44,845 nucleotides of DNA from Burkholderiales bacterium. GTDB lineage: Bacteria > Pseudomonadota > Gammaproteobacteria > Burkholderiales > Ga0077523. The notes under the pieces were generated by a model. That model was not told where the DNA came from, searched no databases, and saw only the letters and a program-made list of their open reading frames with translations. The position numbers and the translations under genes are program-made. The stretch is from assembly GCA_019747905.1 (NCBI GenBank), contig JAIEQG010000077.1, positions 1 to 44,845 of the forward strand, given 5' to 3'. Of this stretch, positions 7,664 to 16,225 are shown in pieces (the stretch's first letter is position 1; the number at the start of each line of letters is the position of its first letter).

Positions 7664-9403
7664 ATGGCCGATTCCAACAATCCCACCGACCTAGCGCGAG
7701 AGACGTTGAAGCTGCTGGCCACGCGGCGCATTCCGCCGACGCCGCAGAACTATCAGCGCATCTACAACGAGATCACGGGGGCGGAGCCACGGGAGGACAG
7801 CGGCAACGGCCGCCTCGCGGCGGCGCTGCGCAGCCTGGGGGCAGGGAAGAGCAACGGCATCGAAGGCACGATGCGCAGCCTGGCGCGCGCGGCAGATCAG
7901 CATGCCTGGGAGGAGTTCGCCAAGACGCTGGAGGCGGCCCTCAACCGCGATCGGCCGGCGGCCGGCGATCTCGGGCCGGTGCTGCGCGAGCTGCTGCGCC
8001 AACTCGACCTCCAGCATCGGGGCATCACCGCCGCCCGCAAACGCGAGGGGCTCGACCGCTTGCTGATCGCGTTCGGCGGCGATTCACAGCTGGCGGCCAA
8101 GCTGAAGGGTCTCATGCGATCCTGGACCGAGGAGGCTTCGGCGGTGCTGGCATCCCCTGCGGCCCCCGGGGTCGCTCAGCCGGGTACGTCCGCGGAGGCA
8201 GTTTCGACGGCCGAGCTGAACGAGCTGGTGGCGAGCATCATCGAAAACGGCGTCGGCGCCCGGATCGACCGCTATCCGGAAATCCATGCCGAGGCCCTCC
8301 AGCTCGCGCGGCGTGCTCGCGAGAGTTCGAAGCCGGAGGACTGGGCCCGCCTGTCGGCCCAGCTGAAGCAGTTCTGGCTCAAGGTGGAATTGCGCGTCGA
8401 GCCCGACCAGGAGCTGCTCGACAACCTGATGCGGTTGCTGGGCCTGGTGGTGAACAACCTGGGCGAACTGGTGGACGACGACCAGTGGGTGCATGGGCAG
8501 ATCGCAATCCTGCGCGACCTCGTCAACCAGCCCGTGGAGTTGCGCACCATTCGCGATGCCGAGCGCCACTTCAAGGAAGTCATCTTCAAGCAGACCCAGT
8601 TGAAATCGAGCCTGCGAGAAGCCAAGACCACGCTGAAGAGCCTGCTCGCCGTGTTCGTCGAACGCCTGGGCGAGGTGACCGAGAACACCGTCGACTACCA
8701 CGGCAAGATCGAGCGCTATGCCGATCGCATCAGCGCGACGGACAACCTGGACGCGCTGAAATCCCTGATCGACGAGCTCATGTCCGACACCCGCGGCATG
8801 CAGGTGGACATGATGCGCTCGCGCGACGAGCTCCTGACGGCACGCCAGCAGGCCCAGGTCGCCGAGCAGCGGGTGCACGAGCTGGAAGGCGAGCTGGAAC
8901 GCGTGAGCGGCCAGGTGCGCGAGGACCAGTTGACCGGGGCGCTCAACCGCCGCGGCATGGAAGACGCGATGGAGCGCGAGATGGCCCGCGCCAAGCGTTC
9001 GAAGAAGCCGCTGTGCGTGGCGGTGCTGGACGTGGACAACTTCAAGCGCCTGAACGACACCTACGGGCACTCCGCCGGCGATGCGGCGCTCGTGCACCTC
9101 GCCAAGGTCATCAAGCACACCGTCCGGCCCACGGACGTCATCGCGCGTTTCGGCGGCGAGGAGTTCGTCATCATCCTGACCGAGACCGGGCAGAACGAAG
9201 CCGTGAAGGTGACCGAGCGCCTCCAGCGCGAGCTCACCCGCCGCTTCTTCCTGCACAACAACGAACGGTTGCTGATCACCTTCAGCGCCGGCGTGGCGGA
9301 GTACCGGCAGGGCGATTCCGAAGAATCCCTGTTCCAACGGGCCGACAAGGCCATGTACCAAGCCAAGGTTCAGGGCAAGAACCGGGTCCTGGCGGCGGAA
9401 TAG
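7664..9403 (+). CDS. GGDEF diguanylate cyclase in the flagellar locus
   Basis: This 579-residue protein should make cyclic di-GMP from two GTP. The C-terminal 170 residues are a complete GGDEF domain: DQLTGALNRRG, VAVLDVDNFKRLNDTYGHSAGD, active-site GGEEF at 497-501, and the inhibitory RxxD site intact as RPTD at 488-491. The first 410 residues have no membrane segment and look like a helical, partly coiled-coil region ending in a heptad-like stretch (about 385-420). They are not PAS, GAF or receiver domains that I can recognise. The position between flgA and flgB suggests a role in flagellar or motile-sessile control. A strong hairpin follows the stop. Confidence 0.93.
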   Translation: MADSNNPTDLARETLKLLATRRIPPTPQNYQRIYNEITGAEPREDSGNGRLAAALRSLGAGKSNGIEGTMRSLARAADQHAWEEFAKTLEAALNRDRPAAGDLGPVLRELLRQLDLQHRGITAARKREGLDRLLIAFGGDSQLAAKLKGLMRSWTEEASAVLASPAAPGVAQPGTSAEAVSTAELNELVASIIENGVGARIDRYPEIHAEALQLARRARESSKPEDWARLSAQLKQFWLKVELRVEPDQELLDNLMRLLGLVVNNLGELVDDDQWVHGQIAILRDLVNQPVELRTIRDAERHFKEVIFKQTQLKSSLREAKTTLKSLLAVFVERLGEVTENTVDYHGKIERYADRISATDNLDALKSLIDELMSDTRGMQVDMMRSRDELLTARQQAQVAEQRVHELEGELERVSGQVREDQLTGALNRRGMEDAMEREMARAKRSKKPLCVAVLDVDNFKRLNDTYGHSAGDAALVHLAKVIKHTVRPTDVIARFGGEEFVIILTETGQNEAVKVTERLQRELTRRFFLHNNERLLITFSAGVAEYRQGDSEESLFQRADKAMYQAKVQGKNRVLAAE

Positions 9404-9411
9404 CACCCGGC

Positions 9412-9439
9412 AAGCCCTTGCCGGACCCGGCAAGGGCTT
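9412..9439 (+). terminator. Hairpin terminator after the diguanylate cyclase
   Basis: The arms 9412-9424 and 9427-9439 (AAGCCCTTGCCGG and its complement) are perfect. The hairpin begins 9 bases after the stop at 9403. There is no clear T tract, so termination efficiency is uncertain. Confidence 0.6.
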
Positions 9440-9552
9440 CCATCGGCTCCGCTGCGCCGGCCGGACCTTCGCGGCGGCATGGAGATGGGGTGTGTGATGT
9501 AACCATTTGATCTTATGTGGTTCCGTGATCGTTCGAGCTGGCCGCGGACCCA

Positions 9553-9568
9553 TGGCACGGCATCTGCA
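9553..9568 (+). promoter_or_regulatory. Sigma-54 promoter of flgB operon
   Basis: TGGCACGGCATCTGCA matches the RpoN consensus TGGCACG-N4-TTGCW at all but one position, with the GG and GC dinucleotides correctly spaced. It lies 38 bases before the flgB ATG. This implies an NtrC-type flagellar activator encoded elsewhere. Confidence 0.85.
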
Positions 9569-9605
9569 AAAGATGCGGCCGTCAGAACCCCATCGGTTTT
9601 CCGCC

Positions 9606-10004
9606 ATGCTCGACCGCATCGACAGCTATCTCGCACCGAACGTGAAGGCGCTCAACCTGCGCGCCTATCGCAGCGAGGTCATCGCGGGGAACATCGCCAA
9701 CGCCGATACGCCGCACTACAAGGCTCGCGACTTCGATTTCCGCGCCGCCATGGCCGGCGCGATCCACAACGCCGATCTGCGCCTCGCCCGTACCGACGGG
9801 GCGCATCTGGATTCGAAGGCGCTCGCTGCCGGGGCTCCGCGGCTCCAGTACCGCACGCCGGTCCAGTCGTCGATCGACGGCAACACCGTCGAGATGGACG
9901 CCGAAGTGGGGCGCTTCTCCGACAACGCCATGCGCTACCAGGCGGCGCTCACGTTCACCACCGACGACATCCGCATGCTGCGGACTGCGTTGCAGGGGCA
10001 GTGA
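9606..10004 (+). CDS. flgB: Flagellar basal-body rod protein FlgB
   Basis: FlgB is the proximal rod subunit. The 132-residue protein has the rod-protein N-terminal motif AGNIANADTPHYKARDFDF and ends with the helix RYQAALTFTTDDIRMLRTAL, which packs in the rod. The frame is open from 9507, but ATG 9606 gives the standard FlgB length and lies just downstream of the sigma-54 site. flgC follows after 14 bases. It is exported by the flagellar type III apparatus without a cleaved signal. Confidence 0.97.
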   Translation: MLDRIDSYLAPNVKALNLRAYRSEVIAGNIANADTPHYKARDFDFRAAMAGAIHNADLRLARTDGAHLDSKALAAGAPRLQYRTPVQSSIDGNTVEMDAEVGRFSDNAMRYQAALTFTTDDIRMLRTALQGQ

Positions 10005-10018
10005 CGGAGCGCTGACCC

Positions 10019-10426
10019 ATGAATCTGTTCACCGTCTTCGATATCGCCTCGTCCGCGCTGTCCGCGCAGTCGCAGCGCCTCAACGTCGTCGCCTCGAACA
10101 TGGCCAACGCCGACAGCGCCGTCAGCGCGAACGGCACGCCCTACAGGGCGAAGCAGATCGTCTTCCAGGCCTTGCCGCTCAACCGTGGCGGCGTGTCCCA
10201 GGCGGTCAACGTCGCGGGTGTGGTGGACGATCCGACGCCCCCGCGCATGGTGTATGACCCCAAGCATCCGCTCGCGGACGGCAAGGGCTACGTCACGTAT
10301 CCGAACGTGAACGTGGTGGAGGAGATGACCAACATGATCTCCGCGTCGCGCTCCTACCAGCTCAATACCGACGTGATGAACACCGCCAAGAACCTGCTGC
10401 TGCGCACCCTTTCCCTCGGCTCCTGA
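10019..10426 (+). CDS. flgC: Flagellar basal-body rod protein FlgC
   Basis: FlgC is the second proximal rod protein. The 135-residue product starts [20 protein letters not shown], followed by [13 protein letters not shown], the rod/hook N-terminal signature. It ends with [20 protein letters not shown] and [15 protein letters not shown], the FlgC C-terminal helix. Length and both termini are complete. It is in the flgB operon, 11 bases ahead of flgD. Confidence 0.97.
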   Translation: MNLFTVFDIASSALSAQSQRLNVVASNMANADSAVSANGTPYRAKQIVFQALPLNRGGVSQAVNVAGVVDDPTPPRMVYDPKHPLADGKGYVTYPNVNVVEEMTNMISASRSYQLNTDVMNTAKNLLLRTLSLGS

Positions 10427-10437
10427 AGACTACCGCC

Positions 10438-11118
10438 ATGGCTTCCGCGCTCGACGTCATCAACAAGACTTCCGCCGCCGCCGGCTCGCCCGGCTCGTCG
10501 TCCACGACGACGAACACCAAGAAGGCGGAGGACCCGCAGGATCGGTTCCTCAAGCTGCTCGTCACGCAGATGAAGAACCAGGATCCGCTGAATCCGCTCG
10601 ACAACGCCCAGGTGACGAGCCAGATCGCGCAGATCAGCACCGTCTCCGGCATCGACAAGCTCAATGCGTCGATCACCGGCATGAGCAGCAGCATGCTGGC
10701 CGCCCAGTCGTTGCAGGCGAGTTCGATGATCGGCCGCGGCGTGCTGGCCGAAGGCAATCAGATGGAACTCACCGAAGCCGGTGCCATCGCCGGCCTCGAA
10801 CTCTCGGCGCCCGCCGACAAGGTCGTGGTCACGATCCTCGGCCCGGCCGGTGAAACCGTCGAGTCGATCGATCTCGGCGCCCGCGACGCGGGCTTGTCCA
10901 CCTTCGCGTGGGACGGCCAGCCGGAGGGCGTCGCCGAGCAGCTGCCCGCGGGGTCGTACCGCTTCAAGGTCGATGCATTCAACGAGAACGGCACCAAGGT
11001 CACCGCCACCTCGCTCGGCTACGGCCGCGTGAACAGCGTGTCGATCGACGGCGGCGTGACTCTCAATACGGCGAGCCTCGGGTCCATCCCGGTGGCGAGC
11101 GTGCGGCAGATCATCTGA
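10438..11118 (+). CDS. flgD: Flagellar hook capping protein FlgD
   Basis: FlgD caps the growing hook and guides FlgE assembly. The 226-residue protein has the conserved N-terminal segment DPQDRFLKLLVTQMKNQDPL followed by NPLDNAQVTSQIAQIST at about residues 30-65. The C-terminal FLN/tudor-like domain includes ILGPAGETVESIDLG, FAWDGQ and PAGSYRFKVDAF. It ends with ASVRQII. It is the usual length for a betaproteobacterial FlgD. Confidence 0.97.
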   Translation: MASALDVINKTSAAAGSPGSSSTTTNTKKAEDPQDRFLKLLVTQMKNQDPLNPLDNAQVTSQIAQISTVSGIDKLNASITGMSSSMLAAQSLQASSMIGRGVLAEGNQMELTEAGAIAGLELSAPADKVVVTILGPAGETVESIDLGARDAGLSTFAWDGQPEGVAEQLPAGSYRFKVDAFNENGTKVTATSLGYGRVNSVSIDGGVTLNTASLGSIPVASVRQII

Positions 11119-11142
11119 CATCAGGAATAACAGGAGCGCATC

Positions 11143-12381
11143 ATGGGTTTCCAGACTGGACTAAGCGGTCTCAACGCGGCTTCGAAGAACCTCGACGTGG
11201 TCGGCAACAACGTCGCCAACGCGTCCGTGGTAGGCTTCAAGGGGTCGGTCACGCAGTTCGCCGACGTCTTCGCGTCCTCGCTCGGCGGCGGCGGGGCCAG
11301 CCAGATCGGCATCGGTTCGAAGGTCATGAACATCGCCCAGACCTTCAACCAGGGCAACATCTCGCCGACCAACAACCCGCTCGACATCGCCATCACCGGC
11401 CGCGGTTTCTTCCGGCTCGAGGACAACGGCACGGTCTCGTACTCGCGCAACGGCCAGTTCCGCCTCGACAGCCAGGGTTTCGTCGTGAACTCGAACGGCC
11501 TCAACCTCACGGGCTGGGGCGTGGACGCGACCGGCAACATCGTCAATGCACAACCGTCGCCGATCCAGTTCGACACATCGGATATCGCTCCGCAGGCGAC
11601 CACGGACTTCGCTGCCGGGGTGAATCTCGATTCGCGCCTCACCCCGCCGACAGTCACGCCGTTCGATCCGACCAACACGCAAAGCTTCAACTACACGACG
11701 TCGGGCACGACCTACGACACGCTCGGCAATCCGCACGTGTTCACGCTGTACTTCGTGCGCACCGCCACGGCCGGACAATGGAACGTCTATGGGACGGTCG
11801 ACGGTACTGCCACCACCAACGTCAACTTCGGTGCCCCCCCGCGCAACCCAGCCGTCATCAACTTCAACAACGTAGGCTCGCTGACCACGGCGATGCCGCT
11901 CAATGCCGCGCTCAACATCGCGACCGGTGCCGTGACGCCGCTCAACTTCACGCTGGACTTCACCGGGACCACGCAGTACGGGTCGGTGTCGAGCGTCAAC
12001 GCGCTCACCCAGGACGGCTACACCTCCGGCCGCCTGACCGGCTTCAACATCTCGCAGGACGGCATCATCGTCGGCCGCTACTCAAACGGGCAATCACGCA
12101 CGCTGGGCCAGGTGGTGCTGGCCGACTTCGTGAATCCCCAGGGGCTTTCGCCGCTCGGCAACAACCTGTGGCAGGAGACCGGCGATTCCGGCCTCGCGCT
12201 GGTCGGTGCGCCGAACAGCGGCACGCTCGGCAACCTGCAGTCGTCTGCCGTCGAGGATTCTAACGTGGACCTGACCGCCGAACTGGTCAACATGATCACC
12301 GCGCAACGCAACTACCAGGCGAACGCGCAGACCATCAAGACCATGGATGCGGTGCTGCAGACGCTGGTCAATCTGAGATAA
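11143..12381 (+). CDS. flgE: Flagellar hook protein FlgE
   Basis: FlgE builds the hook. The 412-residue protein has the N-terminal motif GLSGLNAASKNLDVVGNNVA then NASVVGFKGS, a variable middle rich in Asn/Thr (about 120-300), and the C-terminal signature NVDLTAELVNMITAQRNYQ then ANAQTIKTMDAVLQTLVNLR. CAGGAG lies upstream of ATG 11143. It is followed by the first heptad-repeat element, not directly by flgF. Confidence 0.98.
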   Translation: MGFQTGLSGLNAASKNLDVVGNNVANASVVGFKGSVTQFADVFASSLGGGGASQIGIGSKVMNIAQTFNQGNISPTNNPLDIAITGRGFFRLEDNGTVSYSRNGQFRLDSQGFVVNSNGLNLTGWGVDATGNIVNAQPSPIQFDTSDIAPQATTDFAAGVNLDSRLTPPTVTPFDPTNTQSFNYTTSGTTYDTLGNPHVFTLYFVRTATAGQWNVYGTVDGTATTNVNFGAPPRNPAVINFNNVGSLTTAMPLNAALNIATGAVTPLNFTLDFTGTTQYGSVSSVNALTQDGYTSGRLTGFNISQDGIIVGRYSNGQSRTLGQVVLADFVNPQGLSPLGNNLWQETGDSGLALVGAPNSGTLGNLQSSAVEDSNVDLTAELVNMITAQRNYQANAQTIKTMDAVLQTLVNLR

Positions 12382-12386
12382 GTAAA

Positions 12387-12534
12387 GGGGGCTAGGGGCT
12401 AGGGAAAGACGCATGCGCCGTGCTGAACATCAGAGGGTCGTCACCCATGTCCTCCTTCCGTGGATGACGCCTCCCTACACTCGATCCCTAGCCCCTAGCC
12501 CCTAGCTCCTAGCCCCTAGCCCCTAGCCCCTCTC
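12387..12534. repeat. Inverted repeat with CCCTAGC heptad array before flgF
   Basis: The left arm CTAGGGGCTAGGGA (12392-12405) is perfectly complementary to TCCCTAGCCCCTAG (12485-12498). The right side continues as seven 7-bp units from 12486 to 12534: mostly CCCTAGC, with one TCCTAGC and a last CCCTCTC. The array ends three bases before the flgF ATG. An 80-base loop between the arms has no gene. The same 14-base arms occur in the element after flgF. Confidence 0.95.
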
Positions 12535-12537
12535 GCC

Positions 12538-13284
12538 ATGGACCGCGTCCTCTACCTTGCCATGAACGGTGCGAAGAGCATGTTCGACCGTCAGGCGCAG
12601 GTTGCACACAATCTCGCGAATGCGGTGACCACGGGTTACCGCGCGGAGACCACGGCGTTTCGTGCGCTGCCTGTCGTGGGGCCGAGCACCGGCACCCGGA
12701 CCTACGTGGTCGAGTCCACGACCGGAACCGACTACTCCTTCGGTCCGATGCAGAACACCGGCCGTGTCTTCGACGTCGCCGTCGACGGCAAGGGCTTCAT
12801 TGCCGTGCGCGGCACCGATGGCCGAGAAGCCTACACCCGCGACGGTAGCCTGGATCAGGGCCCCGGCGGACTGCTGCAGACACGCAACGGACTCAATGTC
12901 CTGACCGACACGGGGACCACGATTGCGATCCCGCCCGATTCGACCATCCTGATCGGTCGCGACGGGACTGTGTCCGCCATTCCGCGCGTGGGCGTGCCGA
13001 ACACGACCACCATCGTGGGTCGCATCAAGCTCGTCAACCCGGACGAGAAGACATTGGCGCGCAGCGCCGACGGCCTGTTCCGAAGCACCGGTACCCAACC
13101 CGTCCGGGCCGATGCGGCCGTGCGTCTCACCAGCGGCATGCTGGAAGGCAGCAATGTGAACAGCGTGGAAGCGATCACCAGCATCATTTCGCTGTCGCGC
13201 CAGTTCGATACCCAGGTGCGCCTGATGCAGACCGCCGATCAGAACGCACGGCAGTTGTCACAGTTGCTCAACATGAATGCGTAG
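12538..13284 (+). CDS. flgF: Flagellar basal-body rod protein FlgF
   Basis: FlgF is a proximal rod subunit. The 248-residue protein has the N-terminal pattern MDRVLYLAMNGAKSMFDRQA and QVAHNLANAVTTGYRAET. Its core has DVAVDGKGFIAV and YTRDGSL, and the C-terminus has MLEGSNVNSVEAITSIISLS then RQFDTQVRLMQ. No Shine-Dalgarno sequence precedes ATG 12538; the start abuts a C-rich heptad array. Both flanks carry the same repeat element, so flgF is bracketed as a separate unit inside the flg operon. It is full length and looks intact. Confidence 0.97.
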   Translation: MDRVLYLAMNGAKSMFDRQAQVAHNLANAVTTGYRAETTAFRALPVVGPSTGTRTYVVESTTGTDYSFGPMQNTGRVFDVAVDGKGFIAVRGTDGREAYTRDGSLDQGPGGLLQTRNGLNVLTDTGTTIAIPPDSTILIGRDGTVSAIPRVGVPNTTTIVGRIKLVNPDEKTLARSADGLFRSTGTQPVRADAAVRLTSGMLEGSNVNSVEAITSIISLSRQFDTQVRLMQTADQNARQLSQLLNMNA

Positions 13285-13292
13285 GGGGGAAA

Positions 13293-13405
13293 GGGGCTGG
13301 GGACTAGGGGCTAGGGAACGTGCAGAACCCAACCAGCTCCGATATCCGTTCGATGCCCCAGTCCCCAACCCCTAATCCCTAGCCCCTAGCCCCTAGCCCC
13401 TAGCC
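13293..13405. repeat. Second CCCTAGC heptad element, between flgF and flgG
   Basis: The left arm ends in CTAGGGGCTAGGGA (13304-13317) and pairs with TCCCTAGCCCCTAG (13376-13389). Four perfect CCCTAGC units run 13377-13404, and one further C separates them from the flgG ATG at 13406. The left arm extends as GGGGCTGGGGACTAGGGG from 13293, partly complementary to the CCCCAGTCCCCAACCCCTA side. It is a relative of the element before flgF, with a different loop and unit number. Confidence 0.95.
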
Positions 13406-14188
13406 ATGATCCGATCCCTCTGGACCGCCAAGACCGGTCTCGAATCCCAGCAGTTCAACGTCGACGTCATCTCCAACAACCTGGCGAACGTATCGACCAA
13501 CGGCTTCAAGCGCCAACGCCCCGTGTTCGAGGATCTGCTCTACCAGATCATTCGCCAGCCGGGCGCACAGACCTCACAGTTGAACCAGGTGCCTAGCGGT
13601 CTCCAGGTCGGAGCTGGTGTGCGCCCCGTGGCGACCGCGCGCAACTTCTCCAACGGCAACCTGCAGCAGACCGGCAACAGCCTCGACCTCGCCGTCAACG
13701 GGCAGGGCTTCTTCCAGGTGCTGCTGCCAGACGGGACGACGGCGTACACGCGCGACGGTTCGTTCCAGCTCGACAACCAGGGCAACGTGGTGACCTCGAG
13801 CGGCTATCCGGTCCAGCCGGGCATTACCATTCCTCCCAACACCATCACGATCACCATCGGCAACGACGGTACCGTCACGGCGCTGGTGGCCGGCAGCGCG
13901 ACGCCCACGCAGGTGGGCACCATCCAGCTCGCGAATTTCGTGAACGTCGGCGGCCTCCAGGCGCGCGGCGAGAACCTGTTCCTCGAGACCGCGTCATCCG
14001 GCGCGCCCCAGGTGAACCAACCCGGCACCAATGGCCTCGGGACCATCAACCAGGGTTTCGTCGAGACTTCCAACGTGAGCGTCACCGAGGAGCTGGTGAA
14101 CCTCATCACCGCACAGCGCGCCTTCGAAATCAATTCGCGCTCGGTGCAGGCGAGCGACCAGATGCTGCAGCGGCTGACACAGCTGTAA
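13406..14188 (+). CDS. flgG: Flagellar distal rod protein FlgG
   Basis: FlgG makes the distal rod. The 260-residue protein begins [20 protein letters not shown] and continues [18 protein letters not shown]. It has [26 protein letters not shown] and the C-terminal [20 protein letters not shown] then [21 protein letters not shown]. The length equals that of other FlgG proteins (about 260). No Shine-Dalgarno sequence is visible; the ATG directly follows the CCCTAGC array. A stem-loop follows the gene before the flgH promoter. Confidence 0.98.
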   Translation: MIRSLWTAKTGLESQQFNVDVISNNLANVSTNGFKRQRPVFEDLLYQIIRQPGAQTSQLNQVPSGLQVGAGVRPVATARNFSNGNLQQTGNSLDLAVNGQGFFQVLLPDGTTAYTRDGSFQLDNQGNVVTSSGYPVQPGITIPPNTITITIGNDGTVTALVAGSATPTQVGTIQLANFVNVGGLQARGENLFLETASSGAPQVNQPGTNGLGTINQGFVETSNVSVTEELVNLITAQRAFEINSRSVQASDQMLQRLTQL

Positions 14189-14215
14189 GTTCGTCAGGCG
14201 CAGCGAGTGAGGCAC

Positions 14216-14236
14216 GGGGCCGTCGGTGACGGCCCC
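14216..14236 (+). terminator. Stem-loop after flgG
   Basis: GGGGCCGTC (14216-14224), the loop GGT and GACGGCCCC (14228-14236) form a perfect 9-bp stem 27 bases after flgG. A second weaker stem lies at 14277-14298. Neither has a T tract, so attenuation rather than full termination is possible. Confidence 0.5.
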
Positions 14237-14361
14237 GAGCATTTGCGGCGATGGAAAAGCTTGCCGGCGACACCGGCCGAGCCTTGCCGGGGGCTCGGTC
14301 AGCGCCCCGTGATGACCTCGCAAGGTTTTGATTGGTAGGGAATTATTCGTCACCCGCGGGC

Positions 14362-14377
14362 TGGCACGCGCACTGCA
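14362..14377 (+). promoter_or_regulatory. Sigma-54 promoter of flgH operon
   Basis: TGGCACGCGCACTGCA has the same TGGCACG-N4-CTGCA form as the flgB promoter and ends 32 bases before the flgH ATG. It divides the flg genes into a flgB-G unit and a flgH-J(-L) unit. Confidence 0.85.
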
Positions 14378-14409
14378 ATAGAGGGATCGATCAGATCACG
14401 AGGATTGCC

Positions 14410-15078
14410 ATGCGCTCGCCTTTCATCACCTCCATCGCCGCCTTGCTCGCCACGGGTTGCGCCATGACCACGCCCAGCACGTCGGTCCATCAGCCGATGA
14501 GCACGCGACCCGCCCCCATGGCGGTCAACACGCAGGCGAACGGGGCCATCTATCAATCCGGCACCGCCCGGCTCGCGCTGTTCGAGGACCGGCGCGCGCG
14601 TTTCGTCGGCGACGTGCTCACCGTGGTCCTCGAGGAGCGCACCACGGCGTCGAAGAACACGTCGAGCAAGGCCAACCGCTCCGGCGAAGTGTCCATCGGT
14701 GTTCCGGTCGCCACGCGCCTGCCCGGTGCAAGTCTCGAAGGCGCCGCGCTCACCGGAACGAGCGACTCGACCTTCGAAGGTGGCGGCAACAGCGCAGCCA
14801 ACAACGTCTTCACCGGCAACGTCTCGGTGACGGTGATCGAGGTCTACCCGAACGGCAACCTGCTGGTGAGCGGCGAGAAGCAGGTCACCATCAACCAGGG
14901 TACGGAGTACATCCGCTTCTCGGGTGTCGTGAACCCGCTAAACGTGGGCGCGGCCAACACCGTTTCGTCCACGCGCGTGGCCGATGCCCGCATCGAATAC
15001 AAGGGTCGCGGTTACATGTCGGAGGCGCAGACCATGGGCTGGCTGCAACGCTTCTTCCTGAGTGCTTCCCCTTTCTGA
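14410..15078 (+). CDS. flgH: Flagellar L-ring lipoprotein FlgH
   Basis: FlgH forms the L-ring in the outer membrane. The 222-residue precursor begins MRSPFITSIAALLATGC, a lipoprotein signal with the acylated Cys at position 17. The mature part has ALFEDRRARFVGDVLTVVLE, VSVTVIEVYPNGNLLVSGEK and QVTINQGTEYIRFSGVV, all FlgH hallmarks, and ends SEAQTMGWLQRFFLSASPF. ATG 14410 is chosen over the open frame from 14332 because it starts the signal peptide and lies 32 bases after the sigma-54 site. Confidence 0.97.
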   Translation: MRSPFITSIAALLATGCAMTTPSTSVHQPMSTRPAPMAVNTQANGAIYQSGTARLALFEDRRARFVGDVLTVVLEERTTASKNTSSKANRSGEVSIGVPVATRLPGASLEGAALTGTSDSTFEGGGNSAANNVFTGNVSVTVIEVYPNGNLLVSGEKQVTINQGTEYIRFSGVVNPLNVGAANTVSSTRVADARIEYKGRGYMSEAQTMGWLQRFFLSASPF

Positions 15079-15094
15079 GAGCGGCGAACACGAC

Positions 15095-16225
15095 ATGATC
15101 GACATTCGCGTTACCCCCAAGACACTGCTGATCGGCGCCTGGGCGCTGGTCGCGATTCTCTTCGTTGCCGTCCCGTCGCACGCGCAGCAGCGCATCAAGG
15201 ACGTGGCCGCCATCGCCGGCGTGCGTTCGAACCAGCTCGTCGGCTACGGTGTCGTCGTGGGCCTGGACGGCACCGGCGACCAGACCACGCAGACGCCGTT
15301 CACGGTCCAGAGCCTGACGTCGATGCTGATCCAGCTCGGCGTCACGCTGCCGCCGGGTCTCAACCTGCAGTTGCGCAACGTCGCGGCCGTGATGATCACC
15401 GCACGGTTGCCGCCCTTTTCAAAGCCGGGACAGGCCATCGACGTCACGGTATCCTCCATGGGCAACGCGCGCAGCCTGCGCGGCGGAACGCTGGTCCTCA
15501 CCTCGCTGCGCGGCGCCGACGGCCTGGTCTACGCCATGGCCCAAGGCAACATCGTGGTGGCTGGTGCGGGCGCCCAGTCGGGTGGTACCAGCGTGGCGGT
15601 GAATCACCTGAACGCCGGGCGGATTCCCGCCGGCGCCACGGTCGAGCGCGCCGTGCCCTCACAAGTGGGGCAGGGTGAACTGGTCGTTTTCGAGACCTTC
15701 GAGAGCGACTTCACGACCGCGATGCGCGTGACCGACGTGATCAACAACGCCATCGGGGCCGGCACCGCCGTCGCGATGGATTCGCGGCAGGTTCGTGTAA
15801 ATGCGCCGGTGGACCCGTCGCAGCGCGTCGCGTTCATTTCCCGCGTCGAGAACCTGCTGGTCAACGCCGGCGAGGCTTCGCCGAAGGTCATCGTCAACAG
15901 CCGCACCGGCTCGGTCGTGATGAACCAGCGCGTGCTCGTCACCAACTGCGCCGTGGCGCACGGCAATCTGTCGGTCACGATCCAGACCGAACCGGTGATC
16001 AGTCAGCCCGGCGCGTTCTCGCCCGGGCAGACGGTTGCCACCGAGCGCGCCAACATCGAAGTGAAAGAGGACAAGTCGGGCCTCGTGGTCCTGCCCAATA
16101 CGACGTCGCTCTCGGACGTGGTGCGCGCGCTGAACGCCGTCGGTGCCACGCCTACCGATCTGCTCGCGATCCTGCAGGCCATGAAGGCCGCCGGGGCGCT
16201 CAAGGCGGAACTGGAGGTCATCTGA
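15095..16225 (+). CDS. flgI: Flagellar P-ring protein FlgI
   Basis: FlgI forms the P-ring in the periplasm with help from FlgA. The 376-residue precursor has a signal peptide ending SHAQQ (about residue 31). The conserved FlgI start follows: RIKDVAAIAGVRSNQLVGYG then VVVGLDGTGDQT. The C-terminal region has IEVKEDKSGLVVLPN, SLSDVVRALNAVGATPTDLL and ILQAMKAAGALKAELEVI. ATG 15095 is preferred to an in-frame start at 15062, which would overlap flgH and spoil the signal peptide. The stop overlaps the flgJ start by one base. Confidence 0.98.
   Translation: MIDIRVTPKTLLIGAWALVAILFVAVPSHAQQRIKDVAAIAGVRSNQLVGYGVVVGLDGTGDQTTQTPFTVQSLTSMLIQLGVTLPPGLNLQLRNVAAVMITARLPPFSKPGQAIDVTVSSMGNARSLRGGTLVLTSLRGADGLVYAMAQGNIVVAGAGAQSGGTSVAVNHLNAGRIPAGATVERAVPSQVGQGELVVFETFESDFTTAMRVTDVINNAIGAGTAVAMDSRQVRVNAPVDPSQRVAFISRVENLLVNAGEASPKVIVNSRTGSVVMNQRVLVTNCAVAHGNLSVTIQTEPVISQPGAFSPGQTVATERANIEVKEDKSGLVVLPNTTSLSDVVRALNAVGATPTDLLAILQAMKAAGALKAELEVI

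Noticed and set aside
7627..9510. 627-residue frame overlapping the diguanylate cyclase
   Set aside because: It is Arg/Gly/Pro-rich with no recognisable motifs; the overlapping frame has the complete GGDEF domain.
9507..9605. Earlier in-frame start for FlgB
   Set aside because: It would place the start upstream of the sigma-54 promoter and add 33 residues absent from FlgB proteins.
12486..13404. Heptad arrays as CRISPR or phage attachment sites
   Set aside because: Seven-base units without spacers, no integrase gene nearby, and flgF between them is an ordinary flagellar gene with normal composition.
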